The notes under the pieces were generated by a model. It saw only the letters and a program-made list of their open reading frames with translations, was not told the DNA's origin and did not search any database. Below, one piece after another: positions 43,240-52,847 of a stretch of DNA of 64,000 nt (its first letter is position 1; each line of letters opens with the position of its first letter). The stretch spans positions 62,001-126,000 of the forward strand of contig JAFDWF010000226.1 in the NCBI GenBank assembly GCA_018268575.1, given 5' to 3'. Source of the DNA: Actinomycetota bacterium. Its GTDB lineage: Bacteria > Actinomycetota > Thermoleophilia > Solirubrobacterales > 70-9. A program made the translations under genes and the position numbers.

Positions 43240-44709
43240 ATGACCAGTGCGGTGCAGAGCGCCGGCTCCAGTTCCCGGATCGAGTCCCACGTCTGGCGGG
43301 TCGCCGCCGTTGTCGTCCTCGGCACGATCATGTCGGTCCTCGACACGACGATCGTCAACGTCGCCCTCGACACCCTGGGCCACGACCTGAACGCCTCGGT
43401 CGACAAGATCCAGTGGGTGGTGACGGGCTACCTGCTCGCCCTTGCCGCGGTGATCCCGGTCAGCGGCTGGGCCACGCGCCGCTTCTCCAGTCGCAGCGTC
43501 TACCTGCTCTCGCTGGTGCTCTTCACCGGCGGCTCCGTCCTCTGTGGGCTCGCCGACTCGGTCGGATCGCTGGTCGCCTTCCGCGTGATCCAGGGGATCG
43601 GCGGCGGCATGCTGGTGCCGACCGGGCAGATGATCCTGGTCCGCGCCGCCGGGCCGCGCAACCTGCCCAAGGTGATGAGCGCGATCGGCGTGCCGATCGT
43701 CCTCGCCCCGATCTTCGGCCCGACGATCGGCGGCCTCCTGCTCGAGCACGTTTCCTGGCAGTCGATCTTCCTGGTCAACCTGCCGGTCGGGATCGTCACC
43801 CTCCTCGCCGCCCTGAAGCTGCTGCCGAAGGACCGCCCGGAAGGGGCCGAGCCGCTCGACTTCCTCGGCCTCGGCATCCTCTCGGTCGGCCTCGTCGGCG
43901 TCACCTACGGGCTCGCCGAGACCGGCTCGGCGGGGACGCTCCTGGCGAGCTCGGTGCTGGTCCCGCTGGGGATCGGCCTGGCCGGCGTCGCCGCCTTCGT
44001 CTGGCGGGCGCTGCGGATCCCCAATCCCCTGCTGAACGTGCGCCTCTACGCCGACCGCGCCTTCACCGCGGCCTCGATCACGACCTTCTGCCTCGGCGCC
44101 GCGCTCTTCGGCGCGATGGTGCTGATGCCGCTCTACTTCCAGACCGTGCGCGGCGAGGACGCGGTCACGACCGGCCTCTTGCTGATCCCGCAGGGGCTCG
44201 GCGCGGCGGTCGCGATGGGCCTCTCCGGGCGCGCCACCGAACGCTGGGGCGCGGGGATGACCGCGTTCGTCGGCGCGGCGATCACGCTGGTGGCGACGAT
44301 CCCGTTCGTCCTGCTCGCCGCCGACACCTCCTTCGTCTTGATCGCGGCGGCGATGATCTTCCGCGGCTTCGGCATCGGCATGTCGATAATGCCCGCGATG
44401 ACCGCCGCCTACAGCGTCCTCACGCCGGACCAGATCAGCCACGCGACCCCGCAGCTGACCACCCTGCAGCGGGTCGGCGGCTCGATCGGCACCGCGGTCC
44501 TCACCGTCGTCCTGCAGTCGCACCTGGAAACGGCGGGCGCCTCGCAGGCGGCGATGGCCGCAGCCTTCGGCACCACCTTCCTCTGGGTGATGGGGATCAC
44601 CGCGGTGGCGCTGCTGCCGACCCTCTTCCTCGCCCAGATCGAGCGGGCGGCGCGGCGCCACCCGACGCCGGAGCCGGAGGCCCGCGAGCTGGCTTGGGAG
44701 TCGGCGTGA
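43240..44709 (+). CDS. DHA2-family MFS multidrug exporter (EmrB/QacA type)
   Basis: 489-aa proton-driven exporter with 14 predicted helices. Typical motifs: SVLDTTIVNVALDTLGHDL, motif A-like WATRRFSSRSVYLLSL, and motif C-like GVPIVLAPIFGPTIGGLLLE. A GAAGGAAG ribosome-binding site precedes the ATG. The MarR gene overlapping its stop codon (GTGA) is probably its regulator. Confidence 0.92.
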   Translation: MTSAVQSAGSSSRIESHVWRVAAVVVLGTIMSVLDTTIVNVALDTLGHDLNASVDKIQWVVTGYLLALAAVIPVSGWATRRFSSRSVYLLSLVLFTGGSVLCGLADSVGSLVAFRVIQGIGGGMLVPTGQMILVRAAGPRNLPKVMSAIGVPIVLAPIFGPTIGGLLLEHVSWQSIFLVNLPVGIVTLLAALKLLPKDRPEGAEPLDFLGLGILSVGLVGVTYGLAETGSAGTLLASSVLVPLGIGLAGVAAFVWRALRIPNPLLNVRLYADRAFTAASITTFCLGAALFGAMVLMPLYFQTVRGEDAVTTGLLLIPQGLGAAVAMGLSGRATERWGAGMTAFVGAAITLVATIPFVLLAADTSFVLIAAAMIFRGFGIGMSIMPAMTAAYSVLTPDQISHATPQLTTLQRVGGSIGTAVLTVVLQSHLETAGASQAAMAAAFGTTFLWVMGITAVALLPTLFLAQIERAARRHPTPEPEARELAWESA

Positions 44710-45164
44710 GCTTCGCCGCCGCCGACCGCGACGAGGGCACGCTCGGCGAGGTGCGCGAGGCGTTCTCGGCCGTGCTCGGCGCCGAGCGCCGGTTGCGCGG
44801 CCGCGATCAGCACGGCAAGGTCGAGGGGCTGACGGTCGCCCAGGTGCGGGCGCTCTTTGCCCTCGACGGCCGCGCGCCGGCGACGGCGGGGGAGATCGCC
44901 GAGGCGGCGCGGCTCAGCCCGGCCGCGGTGAGCGGCATGCTCGACGAGCTCGAGCGCGACGGGATCGTCACCCGGGTGCGCTGCGACAGCGACCGCCGCC
45001 GCGTCCTCGTCACCCTCACCGACGAGGGCCGCGCGGTGCTGGGGAAGCGCCGCCGCGTCTGGCTGAAGCGCTGGGAGAAGGCGCTCGAGGACGTGCCGGA
45101 GCGCGACCTCGAGGCCGCCGCCGAGGTGATGCGCCGCATCGCCGGGATGCTCGACGAGATCTAA
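44706..45164 (+). CDS. MarR-family regulator
   Basis: 152-aa winged-helix regulator: LTVAQVRALFALDGRAPATA, EIAEAARLSPAAVSGMLDEL, GIVTRVRCDSDRRRVLVTLT. GTG start overlaps the stop codon of the MFS exporter (GTGA), so it is translated from the same mRNA and likely senses an exported compound. No operator could be picked with confidence. Confidence 0.88.
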   Translation: MSFAAADRDEGTLGEVREAFSAVLGAERRLRGRDQHGKVEGLTVAQVRALFALDGRAPATAGEIAEAARLSPAAVSGMLDELERDGIVTRVRCDSDRRRVLVTLTDEGRAVLGKRRRVWLKRWEKALEDVPERDLEAAAEVMRRIAGMLDEI

Positions 45165-45183
45165 GTGCACCTCTTGTCGGTGG

Positions 45184-45215
45184 GCCGAAAAGCGCTGACA
45201 TAGAGCGCTTTCGGC
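45184..45215. terminator. hairpin between two MarR genes, possible terminator
   Basis: GCCGAAAAGCGCT (45184-45196) pairs with AGCGCTTTCGGC (45204-45215) around a 7-base loop with one bulged A. It sits 20 bp behind the first MarR stop codon. The GGGCCGAAAA left arm resembles the family C palindromes at 51001 and 57760. Confidence 0.5.
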
Positions 45216-45261
45216 AGATCGGCCGGCGCGGCGCCTGCCCGCGCTGTAACACTCCCCGCCG

Positions 45262-45780
45262 ATGGCCGAACCTTCACTGTCATTCGACCCGATCGACGAG
45301 GCACGCCGCCACTGGGAGGAGCGCTGGTCGGCGGGCGCCGCGACCGAGATGGTCGCGGTCACCTCGATCATGCGGGTCCACCAGATCCTGATCGCGCGGC
45401 TGAACGAGCTGCTCGAGCCGTTCGGGCTGACCTTCCCGCGCTACGAGGCGCTGATGCTGCTCTACCTGTCGCGGCGCGGGGCGCTGCCGCTGGGCAAGAT
45501 CGGCGAGCGCCTGCAGGTGCACCGGACCAGCGTCACCAACACGATCGATGGGCTGGAGAAGCTCGGGCTGGTGCAGCGGGTGCCGCACGAGTCCGACCGC
45601 CGCGCGGTGCTCGCCGAGATCGCCCCGGCCGGGCGCGAGGTCGCCGAGCGGGCGACGCGGGTGCTGAACGAGGCCGGCTTTGCGACCGAGCCGTTGGGCG
45701 CCGACCATCTGGAGGAGCTGTCCAAGATCCTCCGCGCTGTCCGCGTCGCCGCCGGCGACTTCCCGGCTGAGTCGTCCTGA
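45262..45780 (+). CDS. MarR-family regulator upstream of IcmF
   Basis: 172-aa regulator with the wing-helix LTFPRYEALMLLYLSRRGAL, KIGERLQVHRTSVTNTIDGL and GLVQRVPHESDRRAVLAEIA. It lacks a Shine-Dalgarno sequence before the ATG. It is encoded just ahead of the fused mutase; this pairing, as I recall, is common in actinobacteria, so it probably controls branched acyl-CoA metabolism. Confidence 0.87.
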   Translation: MAEPSLSFDPIDEARRHWEERWSAGAATEMVAVTSIMRVHQILIARLNELLEPFGLTFPRYEALMLLYLSRRGALPLGKIGERLQVHRTSVTNTIDGLEKLGLVQRVPHESDRRAVLAEIAPAGREVAERATRVLNEAGFATEPLGADHLEELSKILRAVRVAAGDFPAESS

Positions 45781-45912
45781 CCGGCGCATCCCGGTGTCCT
45801 CGGTCGCTCGCCTTCGGGTCACGCACCGAAGTGCGCTCCCCTCGACTCGCTCCCTGCGTCCTTGGGCTGCTTGGTCAGGCCGACTCAGCCTCGTTCCCCA
45901 ATTTAGTCGCGG

Positions 45913-45925
45913 TTCCTACTATCTG
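45913..45925 (+). promoter_or_regulatory. TTCCTACTATCTG promoter box upstream of IcmF
   Basis: This 13-base sequence lies 14 bases before the IcmF GTG and recurs exactly 27 bases before the 3-hydroxyacyl-CoA dehydrogenase ATG (52809-52821). TACTAT inside it is a fair -10 hexamer, so it may be a shared promoter core or a regulator site. Confidence 0.5.
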
Positions 45926-45939
45926 TTATCCTCGCATTT

Positions 45940-48900
45940 GTGACGACGGTTGCCGACAGGACCGCGGCCGAGGCCGCGGAGGGTGCGGGCAAGCCACCGC
46001 TGCGCTTCGTCACCGCCGCCTCGCTCTTCGACGGCCACGACGCGGCGATCAACGTGATGCGGCGGTTGATCCAGGACTCCGGCGCCGAGGTCGTCCACCT
46101 CGGCCACAACCGCAGCGTCCGTGACGTGGTCCGCGCGGCGATCCAGGAGGACGCCGACGCGATCGCGATCAGCTCCTACCAGGGCGGCCACACCGAGTAC
46201 TTCCGCTACGCGGTCGAGATGCTGCGCGAGGCGGGCGCCGACCACATCCGCGTCTTTGGCGGCGGCGGCGGGACGATCACGCCGGGGGAGATCGCCGACC
46301 TCGAGCAGTTCGGGGTCGAGCGGATCTACCACCCCAACGACGGGATGTCGCTGGGGCTGGTCGGGATGATCGACGACCTGGTCGAGCGCGCCGCCACCAA
46401 GCGCGTCGTGCCGCCGCCCCCCGACGAGTCGCGCACCGACGACCTCGGTGTCGCCCGGATGCTCTCGGCGCTCGAGGACGGCGCCTTCGGCGACGCCGAC
46501 CTGGAGCGGCTGCGCACCGAGTGGACGGTGAAGGGGACCGGGGTGCCGGTCGTCGGCGTCACCGGCACCGGCGGCGCCGGCAAGTCGACGGTCACCGACG
46601 AGCTGCTCTTGCGTTTCGCCGCGCACCTGCCCGACCTGCGGGTCGCGGTGCTGGCCGTCGACCCGACCCGCCGCCGCACCGGCGGCGCCCTGCTCGGCGA
46701 CCGGATCCGGATGAACAGCCTGCGGGGCGAGCAGCTCTACATGCGCTCGATGGCGACCCGGCGGCAGAACCTCTCGACCACGGCGGTGCTCGCCGACGCG
46801 ATTGCCTACCTGCGCAGCGCCGACTTCGACCTGGTGATCGTCGAGACCGCCGGCATCGGCCAGTCCGACTCGGAGATCGTCGACCTCGTCGACCTGCCGG
46901 TCTACGTGATGACGAGCGAGTTCGGCGCCGCTTCGCAGCTGGAGAAGATCGACATGCTCGATCTCGCCGACATCGTCGTGATCAACAAGTTCGACAAGCA
47001 GGGCGCCGACGACGCGCTGCGCGACGTGCGCAAACAGTGGCGCCGCAACCGCGCCGCCTTCGACCTCGCCGAGGACGAGGTGCCGGTCTACCCGACGATC
47101 GCCAGCCAGTTCGCCGACCCCGGCGTGACCTGGATGTTCGTGAGCCTCTGCCGCGCGCTGGCGAAGGAGGCGGGGACCGAGGCGGAGCGCTGGGACCCGG
47201 GGCTCGACCCGCCCGACCACGAGCCGCGCGGCAACGCCCTGATCCCCGGGCAGCGGGTGCGCTACCTCGCCGAGATCGCCGAGCAGGGGCGGGGGATCGA
47301 GGCGCGGGTGGAGGAGCTGGCGGGGGCGGCGGCGCAGGCGCAGCACCTGTACGAGGCGCTGCGGTCCCTGCACGACGCGGCGCTGCCCGCGCCGCTCGAT
47401 GCGTACGGCGACACGGAGATCGGCGACGGCGACACCGCCGCGCTGCGCCGGGCCTACAACGAGGCGCTCGGCGCGCTCGGCCCCGAGGCGCTCGGACTGC
47501 TACGTGGCTGGGACCGCCGGATTGCGGGCATCAGCGCGGAGGGCTTCAGCTACGAGGTCCGCGGTAAGGAGATCACCGGCTCCAACTACCGCGAGACGCT
47601 CTCCCACCAGCAGGTGCCGAAGATCGCCCCGCCCCGGTTCGACGGCTGGGGCGAGCGGCTGCGCTTCCTGATGAAGGAGAACCTGCCCGGCTCCTATCCC
47701 TACACCGGCGGCGTCTTCCCCTACCGGCGCGAGGGCGAGGACCCGACCCGGATGTTCGCCGGCGAGGGCGCCCCGGAGCGGACCAACCGCCGCTTCCACT
47801 ACCTCTCCCAGGGGCAGCCGGCGGCGCGGCTCTCGACCGCCTTCGACTCGGTGACGCTCTACGGTGAGGACCCCGACGAGCGCCCCGACATCTACGGCAA
47901 GGTCGGCAACTCGGGCGTCGGGATCGCCACCCTCGACGATGCGAAGAAGCTCTACTCGGGCTTCGACCTCTGCGCGCCGACGACCTCGGTCTCGATGACG
48001 ATCAACGGCCCGGCGCCGATCATCCTCGCCTTCTTCATGAACGCCGCGATCGACCAGCAGGTGGAAAAGCACCTGAAGGCGAGCGGCCGGTGGGGGGAGG
48101 CCGAGAAGCGCCTCGACGAGATCTTCAGCGACCGCCCGCGCCCCGAATACAAAGGCAAGCTGCCGCCGGGGAACGACGGCCTCGGCCTCGGGCTGCTCGG
48201 GGTCAGCGGTGCCGATGTGGTCGACGCGGAGACCTACGCGCGGATCCGCGAGGAGACCCTGCGCCAGGTTCGCGGCACCGTCCAGGCCGACATCCTCAAG
48301 GAGGATCAGGCACAGAACACCTGCATCTTCTCGACCGAGTTCGCGCTGAAGATGATGGGCGACGTGCAGGAATTCTTCGTCGCCAACGGGGTGCGGAACT
48401 TCTACAGCGTCTCGATCAGCGGGTACCACATCGCCGAGGCCGGGGCGAACCCGATCTCCCAGCTCGCCTTCACCCTCGCCAACGGCTTCACGATCGTCGA
48501 GTACTACCTCGCGCGCGGCATGGAGATCGACTCCTTCGCGCCCAACCTGAGCTTCTTCTTCTCCAACGGGATGGATCCTGAGTACGCGGTGATCGGGCGG
48601 GTCGCGCGGCGGATCTGGGCGCGGGCGATGCGCGAGCGCTACGGCGCCTCGGAGCGCAGCCAGATGCTCAAGTACCACGTCCAGACGAGCGGCCGCAGCC
48701 TGCACGCGCAGGAGATCAGCTTCAACGACATCCGCACCACCTTGCAGGCGCTGTACGCGATCTTCGACAACTGCAACAGCCTCCACACCAACGCCTACGA
48801 CGAGGCGATCACGACGCCGACCGAGGAGTCGGTGCGGCGCGCGGTGGCGATCCAGCTGATCATCAACCGCGAGCTCGGCCTCAACTTCACCGAGAATCCG

Positions 48901-49374
48901 TGGCAGGGCTCGTTCGCGATCGAGGCGCTGACCGACCTGGTCGAGGCGGCGGTCTACGAGGAGTTCGAACGGATCTCCGAGCGCGGCGGCGTGCTCGGGG
49001 CGATGGACACGATGTACCAGCGGGGGAAGATCCAGGAAGAGTCGATGTACTACGAGCGGCGCAAGCACGACGGCACGCTGCCGCTGATCGGCGTCAACAC
49101 CTTCCTCCCCGAGGAGGGGGCGGGGGAGACGACCGAGACGCTCGAGCTGATGCGCTCGACCGACGTCGAGAAGGACGACCAGATCGCCTCGGTGCGGGCC
49201 TTCCAGGCGCTCGGCGCGGACGCGCGGGAGGGGGCGTTGGGGCACCTGCGCGAGGTGGCGCGGGAGCGCGGCAACGTCTTCGAGTCGCTGATGGAGGCGG
49301 TCAAATACGCCTCGCTCGGCCAGGTCTCCGGCGCCCTCTACACGGTGGGTGGCGAGTACCGGCGGAACATGTGA
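45940..49374 (+). CDS. icmF: fused isobutyryl-CoA mutase (IcmF)
   Basis: Adenosylcobalamin-dependent acyl-CoA mutase with built-in G-protein chaperone (1144 aa), interconverting isobutyryl-CoA and n-butyryl-CoA (or isovaleryl/pivalyl-CoA). Domains: B12-binding at about 15-150 ([20 protein letters not shown], with DGHDAA for DxHxx[21 protein letters not shown]); MeaB-like GTPase at about 200-460 ([52 protein letters not shown]); linker; and the substrate TIM barrel at about 550-1144 ([59 protein letters not shown]). Start GTG with no ribosome-binding site and a promoter box close by, so short leader or leaderless. Followed by genes for a BtuF-like receptor. Confidence 0.95.
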   Translation: MTTVADRTAAEAAEGAGKPPLRFVTAASLFDGHDAAINVMRRLIQDSGAEVVHLGHNRSVRDVVRAAIQEDADAIAISSYQGGHTEYFRYAVEMLREAGADHIRVFGGGGGTITPGEIADLEQFGVERIYHPNDGMSLGLVGMIDDLVERAATKRVVPPPPDESRTDDLGVARMLSALEDGAFGDADLERLRTEWTVKGTGVPVVGVTGTGGAGKSTVTDELLLRFAAHLPDLRVAVLAVDPTRRRTGGALLGDRIRMNSLRGEQLYMRSMATRRQNLSTTAVLADAIAYLRSADFDLVIVETAGIGQSDSEIVDLVDLPVYVMTSEFGAASQLEKIDMLDLADIVVINKFDKQGADDALRDVRKQWRRNRAAFDLAEDEVPVYPTIASQFADPGVTWMFVSLCRALAKEAGTEAERWDPGLDPPDHEPRGNALIPGQRVRYLAEIAEQGRGIEARVEELAGAAAQAQHLYEALRSLHDAALPAPLDAYGDTEIGDGDTAALRRAYNEALGALGPEALGLLRGWDRRIAGISAEGFSYEVRGKEITGSNYRETLSHQQVPKIAPPRFDGWGERLRFLMKENLPGSYPYTGGVFPYRREGEDPTRMFAGEGAPERTNRRFHYLSQGQPAARLSTAFDSVTLYGEDPDERPDIYGKVGNSGVGIATLDDAKKLYSGFDLCAPTTSVSMTINGPAPIILAFFMNAAIDQQVEKHLKASGRWGEAEKRLDEIFSDRPRPEYKGKLPPGNDGLGLGLLGVSGADVVDAETYARIREETLRQVRGTVQADILKEDQAQNTCIFSTEFALKMMGDVQEFFVANGVRNFYSVSISGYHIAEAGANPISQLAFTLANGFTIVEYYLARGMEIDSFAPNLSFFFSNGMDPEYAVIGRVARRIWARAMRERYGASERSQMLKYHVQTSGRSLHAQEISFNDIRTTLQALYAIFDNCNSLHTNAYDEAITTPTEESVRRAVAIQLIINRELGLNFTENPWQGSFAIEALTDLVEAAVYEEFERISERGGVLGAMDTMYQRGKIQEESMYYERRKHDGTLPLIGVNTFLPEEGAGETTETLELMRSTDVEKDDQIASVRAFQALGADAREGALGHLREVARERGNVFESLMEAVKYASLGQVSGALYTVGGEYRRNM

Positions 49375-49416
49375 GGCGACCGCGGCCGCATGGCGGTCGC
49401 CGGTAGCGTCATCGCG

Positions 49417-50184
49417 ATGAGCGACGAACCGCGCATCGTCTCCCTCGTCCCGAGCATCACCGAGCTGCTCTGCGACCTGGGGCTGGCGGAGCAGTTGGTT
49501 GGGAGGACCGGCTTCTGCATCCATCCCTGGGAGACGGTCCGGGAGATCCCCAAGGTGGGAGGGACGAAGGACCTGAAGTTCGACCGCATCCGGGAGCTCG
49601 CGCCGACCCACGTCGTCGTCAACGTCGACGAGAACCGCAAGGAGGACGCCGAGGCCCTCGCCGAGTTCGTTCCCCACTTGGTCGTCACCCACCCGCAGGA
49701 GCCGCGCGACAACCTCGCTCTCTACCGGCAGATGGGCCGGGAGTTCGATCGCGAGGCGGACGCGGAGCGCCTCTGCGAACGCTTCCAGCTAGGACTTTCG
49801 AAAATCGAACCCAGCCCGTCACAAAGTGTCCTCTACCTGATTTGGCGTGACCCCTGGATGACCGTCGCCCCCGAGACCTACATCGCCCAGACCCTGGCGC
49901 TCTTCAACTGGCGCCAACCGACGGGGGTGGCTGACCTTTGTCGCCCACAGGGCGACAAAGGTCAGGGGGTTCGCTATCCGGAGGTCGACTTGACCGACTT
50001 CGCGGGGAAAGTCGACCGGGTTTTGCTGAGCTCGGAGCCCTTCCACTTCAAGGAGGAGCACATCCCGGAGGTCGAGGCGCTCGTCCCGGGCGCCGAAGTT
50101 TCGATAATCGACGGCGAGATGACCTCGTGGTATGGGTCGCGGGCGATCGCGGGGCTCGACTATCTGGCGGAGTACACGCGGTGA
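49417..50184 (+). CDS. BtuF-like helical-backbone metal/cobalamin receptor, no signal peptide, with an in-frame palindrome
   Basis: 255-aa protein of the periplasmic cobalamin/haem-receptor fold: RIVSLVPSITELLCDLGLAE, QLVGRTGFCIHPWETV, FDRIRELAPTHVVVNVDENR, LYLIWRDPWMTVAPETYI and VDRVLLSSEPFHFKEEHIPE. No export signal, so it appears cytosolic or leaderless. ATG 49417 is chosen; ATG 49390 would add nine non-conserved residues. Between NWRQ and VRYPEVDLTDF, where relatives have only a few residues, lies GVADLCRPQGDKGQG, coded by a 16-bp perfect hairpin (49931-49965). Placed next to the B12-dependent mutase. Confidence 0.82.
   Translation: MSDEPRIVSLVPSITELLCDLGLAEQLVGRTGFCIHPWETVREIPKVGGTKDLKFDRIRELAPTHVVVNVDENRKEDAEALAEFVPHLVVTHPQEPRDNLALYRQMGREFDREADAERLCERFQLGLSKIEPSPSQSVLYLIWRDPWMTVAPETYIAQTLALFNWRQPTGVADLCRPQGDKGQGVRYPEVDLTDFAGKVDRVLLSSEPFHFKEEHIPEVEALVPGAEVSIIDGEMTSWYGSRAIAGLDYLAEYTR
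49931..49965. repeat. palindromic element inside the BtuF-like gene
   Basis: CTGACCTTTGTCGCCC (49931-49946) is the perfect reverse complement of 49950-49965, loop ACA. It stays in frame and adds about 10-12 residues at a surface-loop position. Confidence 0.8.
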
Positions 50185-50876
50185 GCGTCGTCCTCTCCTG
50201 GAGCGGCGGCAAGGACTCGGCGCTGGCGCTGTGGACGATGCGCGAGGAAGGGACCGCGCCGGTGGCACTGCTGACGACGATCAACGAGGACTTCGAGCGG
50301 ATCAGCGTCCACGGCGTGCGACGAGAGCTGCTGCACGCCCAGGCGGCGGCGGTCGGCCTGCCGCTGGTCGAGGTCAAGATCCCGGCCGAGTGTCCGAACG
50401 ACCTATACGAGGAGCGGATGGCCGCGGCGTTGAGCGCGACCGCGGCGGGCGAGCCGGACGCCGCCGGTCGTGCCGCGCCGCCCCTTGCCGAGGTGGCGAC
50501 CTTCGCTTTCGCCGACCTTTTCCTCGCCGACATCCGCGCCTATCGCGAAGAGCGCCTGAGGGCGGCGGGGCGCGAGGCGATCTTCCCGATCTGGGGCCGC
50601 GACACCGCCGCGCTCGCGCGCCAATTCATCGAGGCCCGCTTCGGCGCCACGCTGGTGGTCGTCGACACCGACCAGCTCCCCCCGAGCTTCGTCGGCCGCC
50701 GCTTCGACGCGGCGCTGCTCGACGACCTGCCCGATGGTGTCGACCCCTGTGGCGAGAACGGCGAGTTCCACACCTTTGTCGACTCCGGCCCCGTCTTCGA
50801 CGCCCCGGTGCCAGTCACCCTCGGCGAGCGCCACGACGATGGCCGCTTCGTCTATCGCGACCTCATCCCGGCCTAG
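50181..50876 (+). CDS. ATP-pyrophosphatase of the diphthine-ammonia-ligase (DUF71) type
   Basis: 231-aa PP-loop enzyme: N-terminal SVVLSWSGGKDSALALWTMR, ISVHGVRRELLHAQAAAVGL, FGDLFLADI-like FADLFLADIRAYREERL, FPIWGRDTAALARQFI and CGENGEFHTFVDSGPVF. Archaeal and eukaryotic relatives amidate diphthine; bacterial members have unknown amidation or nucleotide-activation roles, some linked to B12 metabolism. GTG overlaps the stop codon of the BtuF-like gene, and the linkage to it and IcmF favours a cobalamin- or cofactor-related function. Confidence 0.87.
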   Translation: MSVVLSWSGGKDSALALWTMREEGTAPVALLTTINEDFERISVHGVRRELLHAQAAAVGLPLVEVKIPAECPNDLYEERMAAALSATAAGEPDAAGRAAPPLAEVATFAFADLFLADIRAYREERLRAAGREAIFPIWGRDTAALARQFIEARFGATLVVVDTDQLPPSFVGRRFDAALLDDLPDGVDPCGENGEFHTFVDSGPVFDAPVPVTLGERHDDGRFVYRDLIPA

Positions 50877-51000
50877 GTGGGGTAGCTCCACGGCGGGTGC
50901 GAGGGTGACGTTGCCGTAGGGCTGGCGCCCGCGTCAGGTCCGGGACGGGGAGTCCGCGGAAGCTTCCGCCACAGGGACGGCACGTCTGCGGGGGCTCCGC

Positions 51001-51051
51001 CGTCGACGGGCCGAAAACTCCGGCATGTCCGGAGTTTCCGGCCCGTCGACG
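51001..51051. repeat. family C palindrome, intergenic copy
   Basis: 23-base arms (51001-51023 and 51029-51051) pair at 22 of 23 positions around CATGT. The left arm starts CGTCGACGGGCCGAAAACT, the same sequence type as the palindrome inside pfkB (57760-57810). Confidence 0.82.
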
Positions 51052-51241
51052 AGGGGGACGGGGCGTCGTCACGGAGATGCCACGTCCTCGGACGGCCAGG
51101 ACGCTGCGTGGTTCCTTATCCACCAATGGCGGGGATTTCGAACCACGGAGTCTCCTGGGCGTCCGGGATCCGGGAGGAATCGTGACGTCCTCCCTCCCCG
51201 GCGCTCCTCCCGCCGGACCCTCAGCCGTTCCTCTCGTGACC

Positions 51242-51293
51242 CGGCCTTCTCGGAGGCGGCCACAGCCTGCCCGGGTCGCCTCCGAGAAGGCCG
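51242..51293. repeat. family A hairpin, copy 3
   Basis: CGGCCTTCTCGGAGGCG (51242-51258) pairs perfectly with 51277-51293. The 18-base loop carries the conserved GCCACAGCCTGCCCGGGT box. Confidence 0.85.
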
Positions 51294-51435
51294 CGTCCCT
51301 TACCCGTCCGGGCGCCAGCTGGCGACGCCCCCGTCCTTCCGCCCCCCGGAGCGCCGTCTTGGAACCACTCGCCTCGCCGCCGGCGGACAGCCGTCAATGG
51401 ATCGACCGCTCCCTTTTAAATAGGATCCCCGTCCA

Positions 51436-52683
51436 ATGGGGTCAACTCTCCGACTCGCGGGCCGCCGGCGTTTCCTCATTGCCGCTCTCGCCGCCTGCGC
51501 TGCGCTGTTGCTTGCCGTCACTACGTCGGCAGTCGCCGCGCCATCGGCAGGCGATCCGGCGCCGGCCACTGCCTCGGCGACCGCCTGCGCCTCCGGCCAG
51601 CTCCACGTCTCCGGCGGCTGCGTCGGCCGCCGCGGCGTGCGCCGCCACATCGAAGCGATGGTCCGCGAAGCGATGCCGGAACTCGGCCTGCGGGCGACGA
51701 TCATCCGGGTCGACACCGGCGAACAGCCGCTGGTGAACACGGGCTTCGGCAACTCGATGAAGGGCGTCCCGGCCTCGCCGAAGATGTACTGGCGGATCGG
51801 CTCGATCGCGATCCCGTACCTGATCGACCTGCTGCTGCAGTTGCAGGACGAAGGCAAGCTCTCGCTGAACGACAAGCTCGCCAAGTACCGGCCGAACTTC
51901 CCCGAGGCAAACGAAGTCACGCTGCGGATGCTGGCCAACGTCACCAGCGGCTACCCCGACTGGGTTCAGGAGAACGAACCGTTCCAGAAGCTGCTGTTCG
52001 AAAACCCGTTCCGCCAGTGGACCGCCAACGAACTGCTGCACTGGGCCTTCACCCAGCCGGTTGCCTGCCCGCCGACGACCTGCTTCCACTACGCCCACAC
52101 CAATTTCGCGATCCTCAGCCAGGTGATCTCGCAGGTCACCGGCGAGTCGGTCGGCAAGCTGATCCGCGAGCGGGTCCTCGCGCCCCTCGGCCTCGACCAC
52201 ACGCAGATCTCGCGCTACCCGGCGATGCCCGGCCAGGCGCTCCACGCCTACACCGGCGAACGCGGGGTCTACGAGGACGACACCTTCTGGAGCCCCTCCT
52301 GGTCGATCGGCGAAGGCACCGTGATGACCTCGACGATGGCCGACGTCGTCCACGGCGCCCGCGCGCTCGGGCGCGGCGAACTGATCTCCCCCCGGGCGAA
52401 CCGCGAACGGACCGCCCTCACCTGGCCCGGGCTCTTCCCCAAGGGTCTCTACTACGCGCTCGGGATCACGCTGGCCAACGGCTGGGAATTCCAGAATCCG
52501 TTCATCGACGGCTACACCGGCGTCGCCGCCTATCTGAAGGCGCAGGACATCTCGGTCGGGATCGTCACCACGCAGCTGCCGCAGAGCTCCGCCAACGGCG
52601 TCGGCAACGCGTCGATCCTGTTGCAGCGACTGAGCGAATACATCAGCCCCGCGCACGCGATCCAGCTCCCGTCGGCGCTCTGA
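51436..52683 (+). CDS. secreted class C beta-lactamase-like protein with degenerate active site
   Basis: 415-aa exported protein of the serine beta-lactamase/esterase family. The signal peptide is FLIAALAACAALLLAVTTSA. The fold is recognisable from WRIGSIAIPYLIDLLLQLQD, EGKLSLNDKLAKYRPNFP, TLRMLANVTSGYPDW and FHYAHTNFAILSQVISQVTG. All three catalytic motifs are altered: SxxK reads SIAI (Lys lost), YxN reads YAH, and the HTG-like box reads YTG. It is therefore probably not a normal hydrolase. Glutamate codons are mostly GAA, unlike its neighbours. It stands alone between repeats and the next operon. Confidence 0.82.
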   Translation: MGSTLRLAGRRRFLIAALAACAALLLAVTTSAVAAPSAGDPAPATASATACASGQLHVSGGCVGRRGVRRHIEAMVREAMPELGLRATIIRVDTGEQPLVNTGFGNSMKGVPASPKMYWRIGSIAIPYLIDLLLQLQDEGKLSLNDKLAKYRPNFPEANEVTLRMLANVTSGYPDWVQENEPFQKLLFENPFRQWTANELLHWAFTQPVACPPTTCFHYAHTNFAILSQVISQVTGESVGKLIRERVLAPLGLDHTQISRYPAMPGQALHAYTGERGVYEDDTFWSPSWSIGEGTVMTSTMADVVHGARALGRGELISPRANRERTALTWPGLFPKGLYYALGITLANGWEFQNPFIDGYTGVAAYLKAQDISVGIVTTQLPQSSANGVGNASILLQRLSEYISPAHAIQLPSAL

Positions 52684-52808
52684 GCGGGCTGGGGCCAGCC
52701 ACGCATCGCGGGCTCGTGCTCCGTGCCCTGCCTGGCGAGTCGCGCCCCCGCCGGTCGGGCCTTGACCCACCCGGGGGGTTCGCCTTGCCGCGCGTCGAAT
52801 AATTTGTA

Positions 52809-52821
52809 TTCCTACTATCTG
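52809..52821 (+). promoter_or_regulatory. TTCCTACTATCTG promoter box upstream of 3-hydroxyacyl-CoA dehydrogenase
   Basis: Exact 13-base match to the sequence in front of IcmF (45913-45925). It lies in the 164-bp gap behind the serine-hydrolase-like gene; otherwise that gap shows nothing clear. TACTAT may act as -10. Confidence 0.5.
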
Positions 52822-52847
52822 CATGCCGCCTACCGTTAGGAGTGCTG

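Larger units (their letters stand above)
50877..51435. other. 559-bp intergenic region with palindromes
   Basis: No convincing gene. It holds a family C hairpin (51001-51051), a family A hairpin (51242-51293) and short segments such as GATGCCACGTCC (51077) that recur near 58432. The last about 60 bases (TTTTAAATAGGATCC region) are AT-richer and may carry the promoter of the serine-hydrolase-like gene at 51436. Confidence 0.65.

Noticed and set aside
43198..44661. Long minus-strand frame opposite the MFS exporter
   Set aside because: Extremely rich in Arg, Asp, Glu and His with no hydrophobic core or motif; an antisense shadow of the exporter.
47500..49692. 730-codon minus-strand frame opposite IcmF
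   Set aside because: No recognisable motif and it runs antisense through the conserved mutase barrel; a GC-driven shadow.
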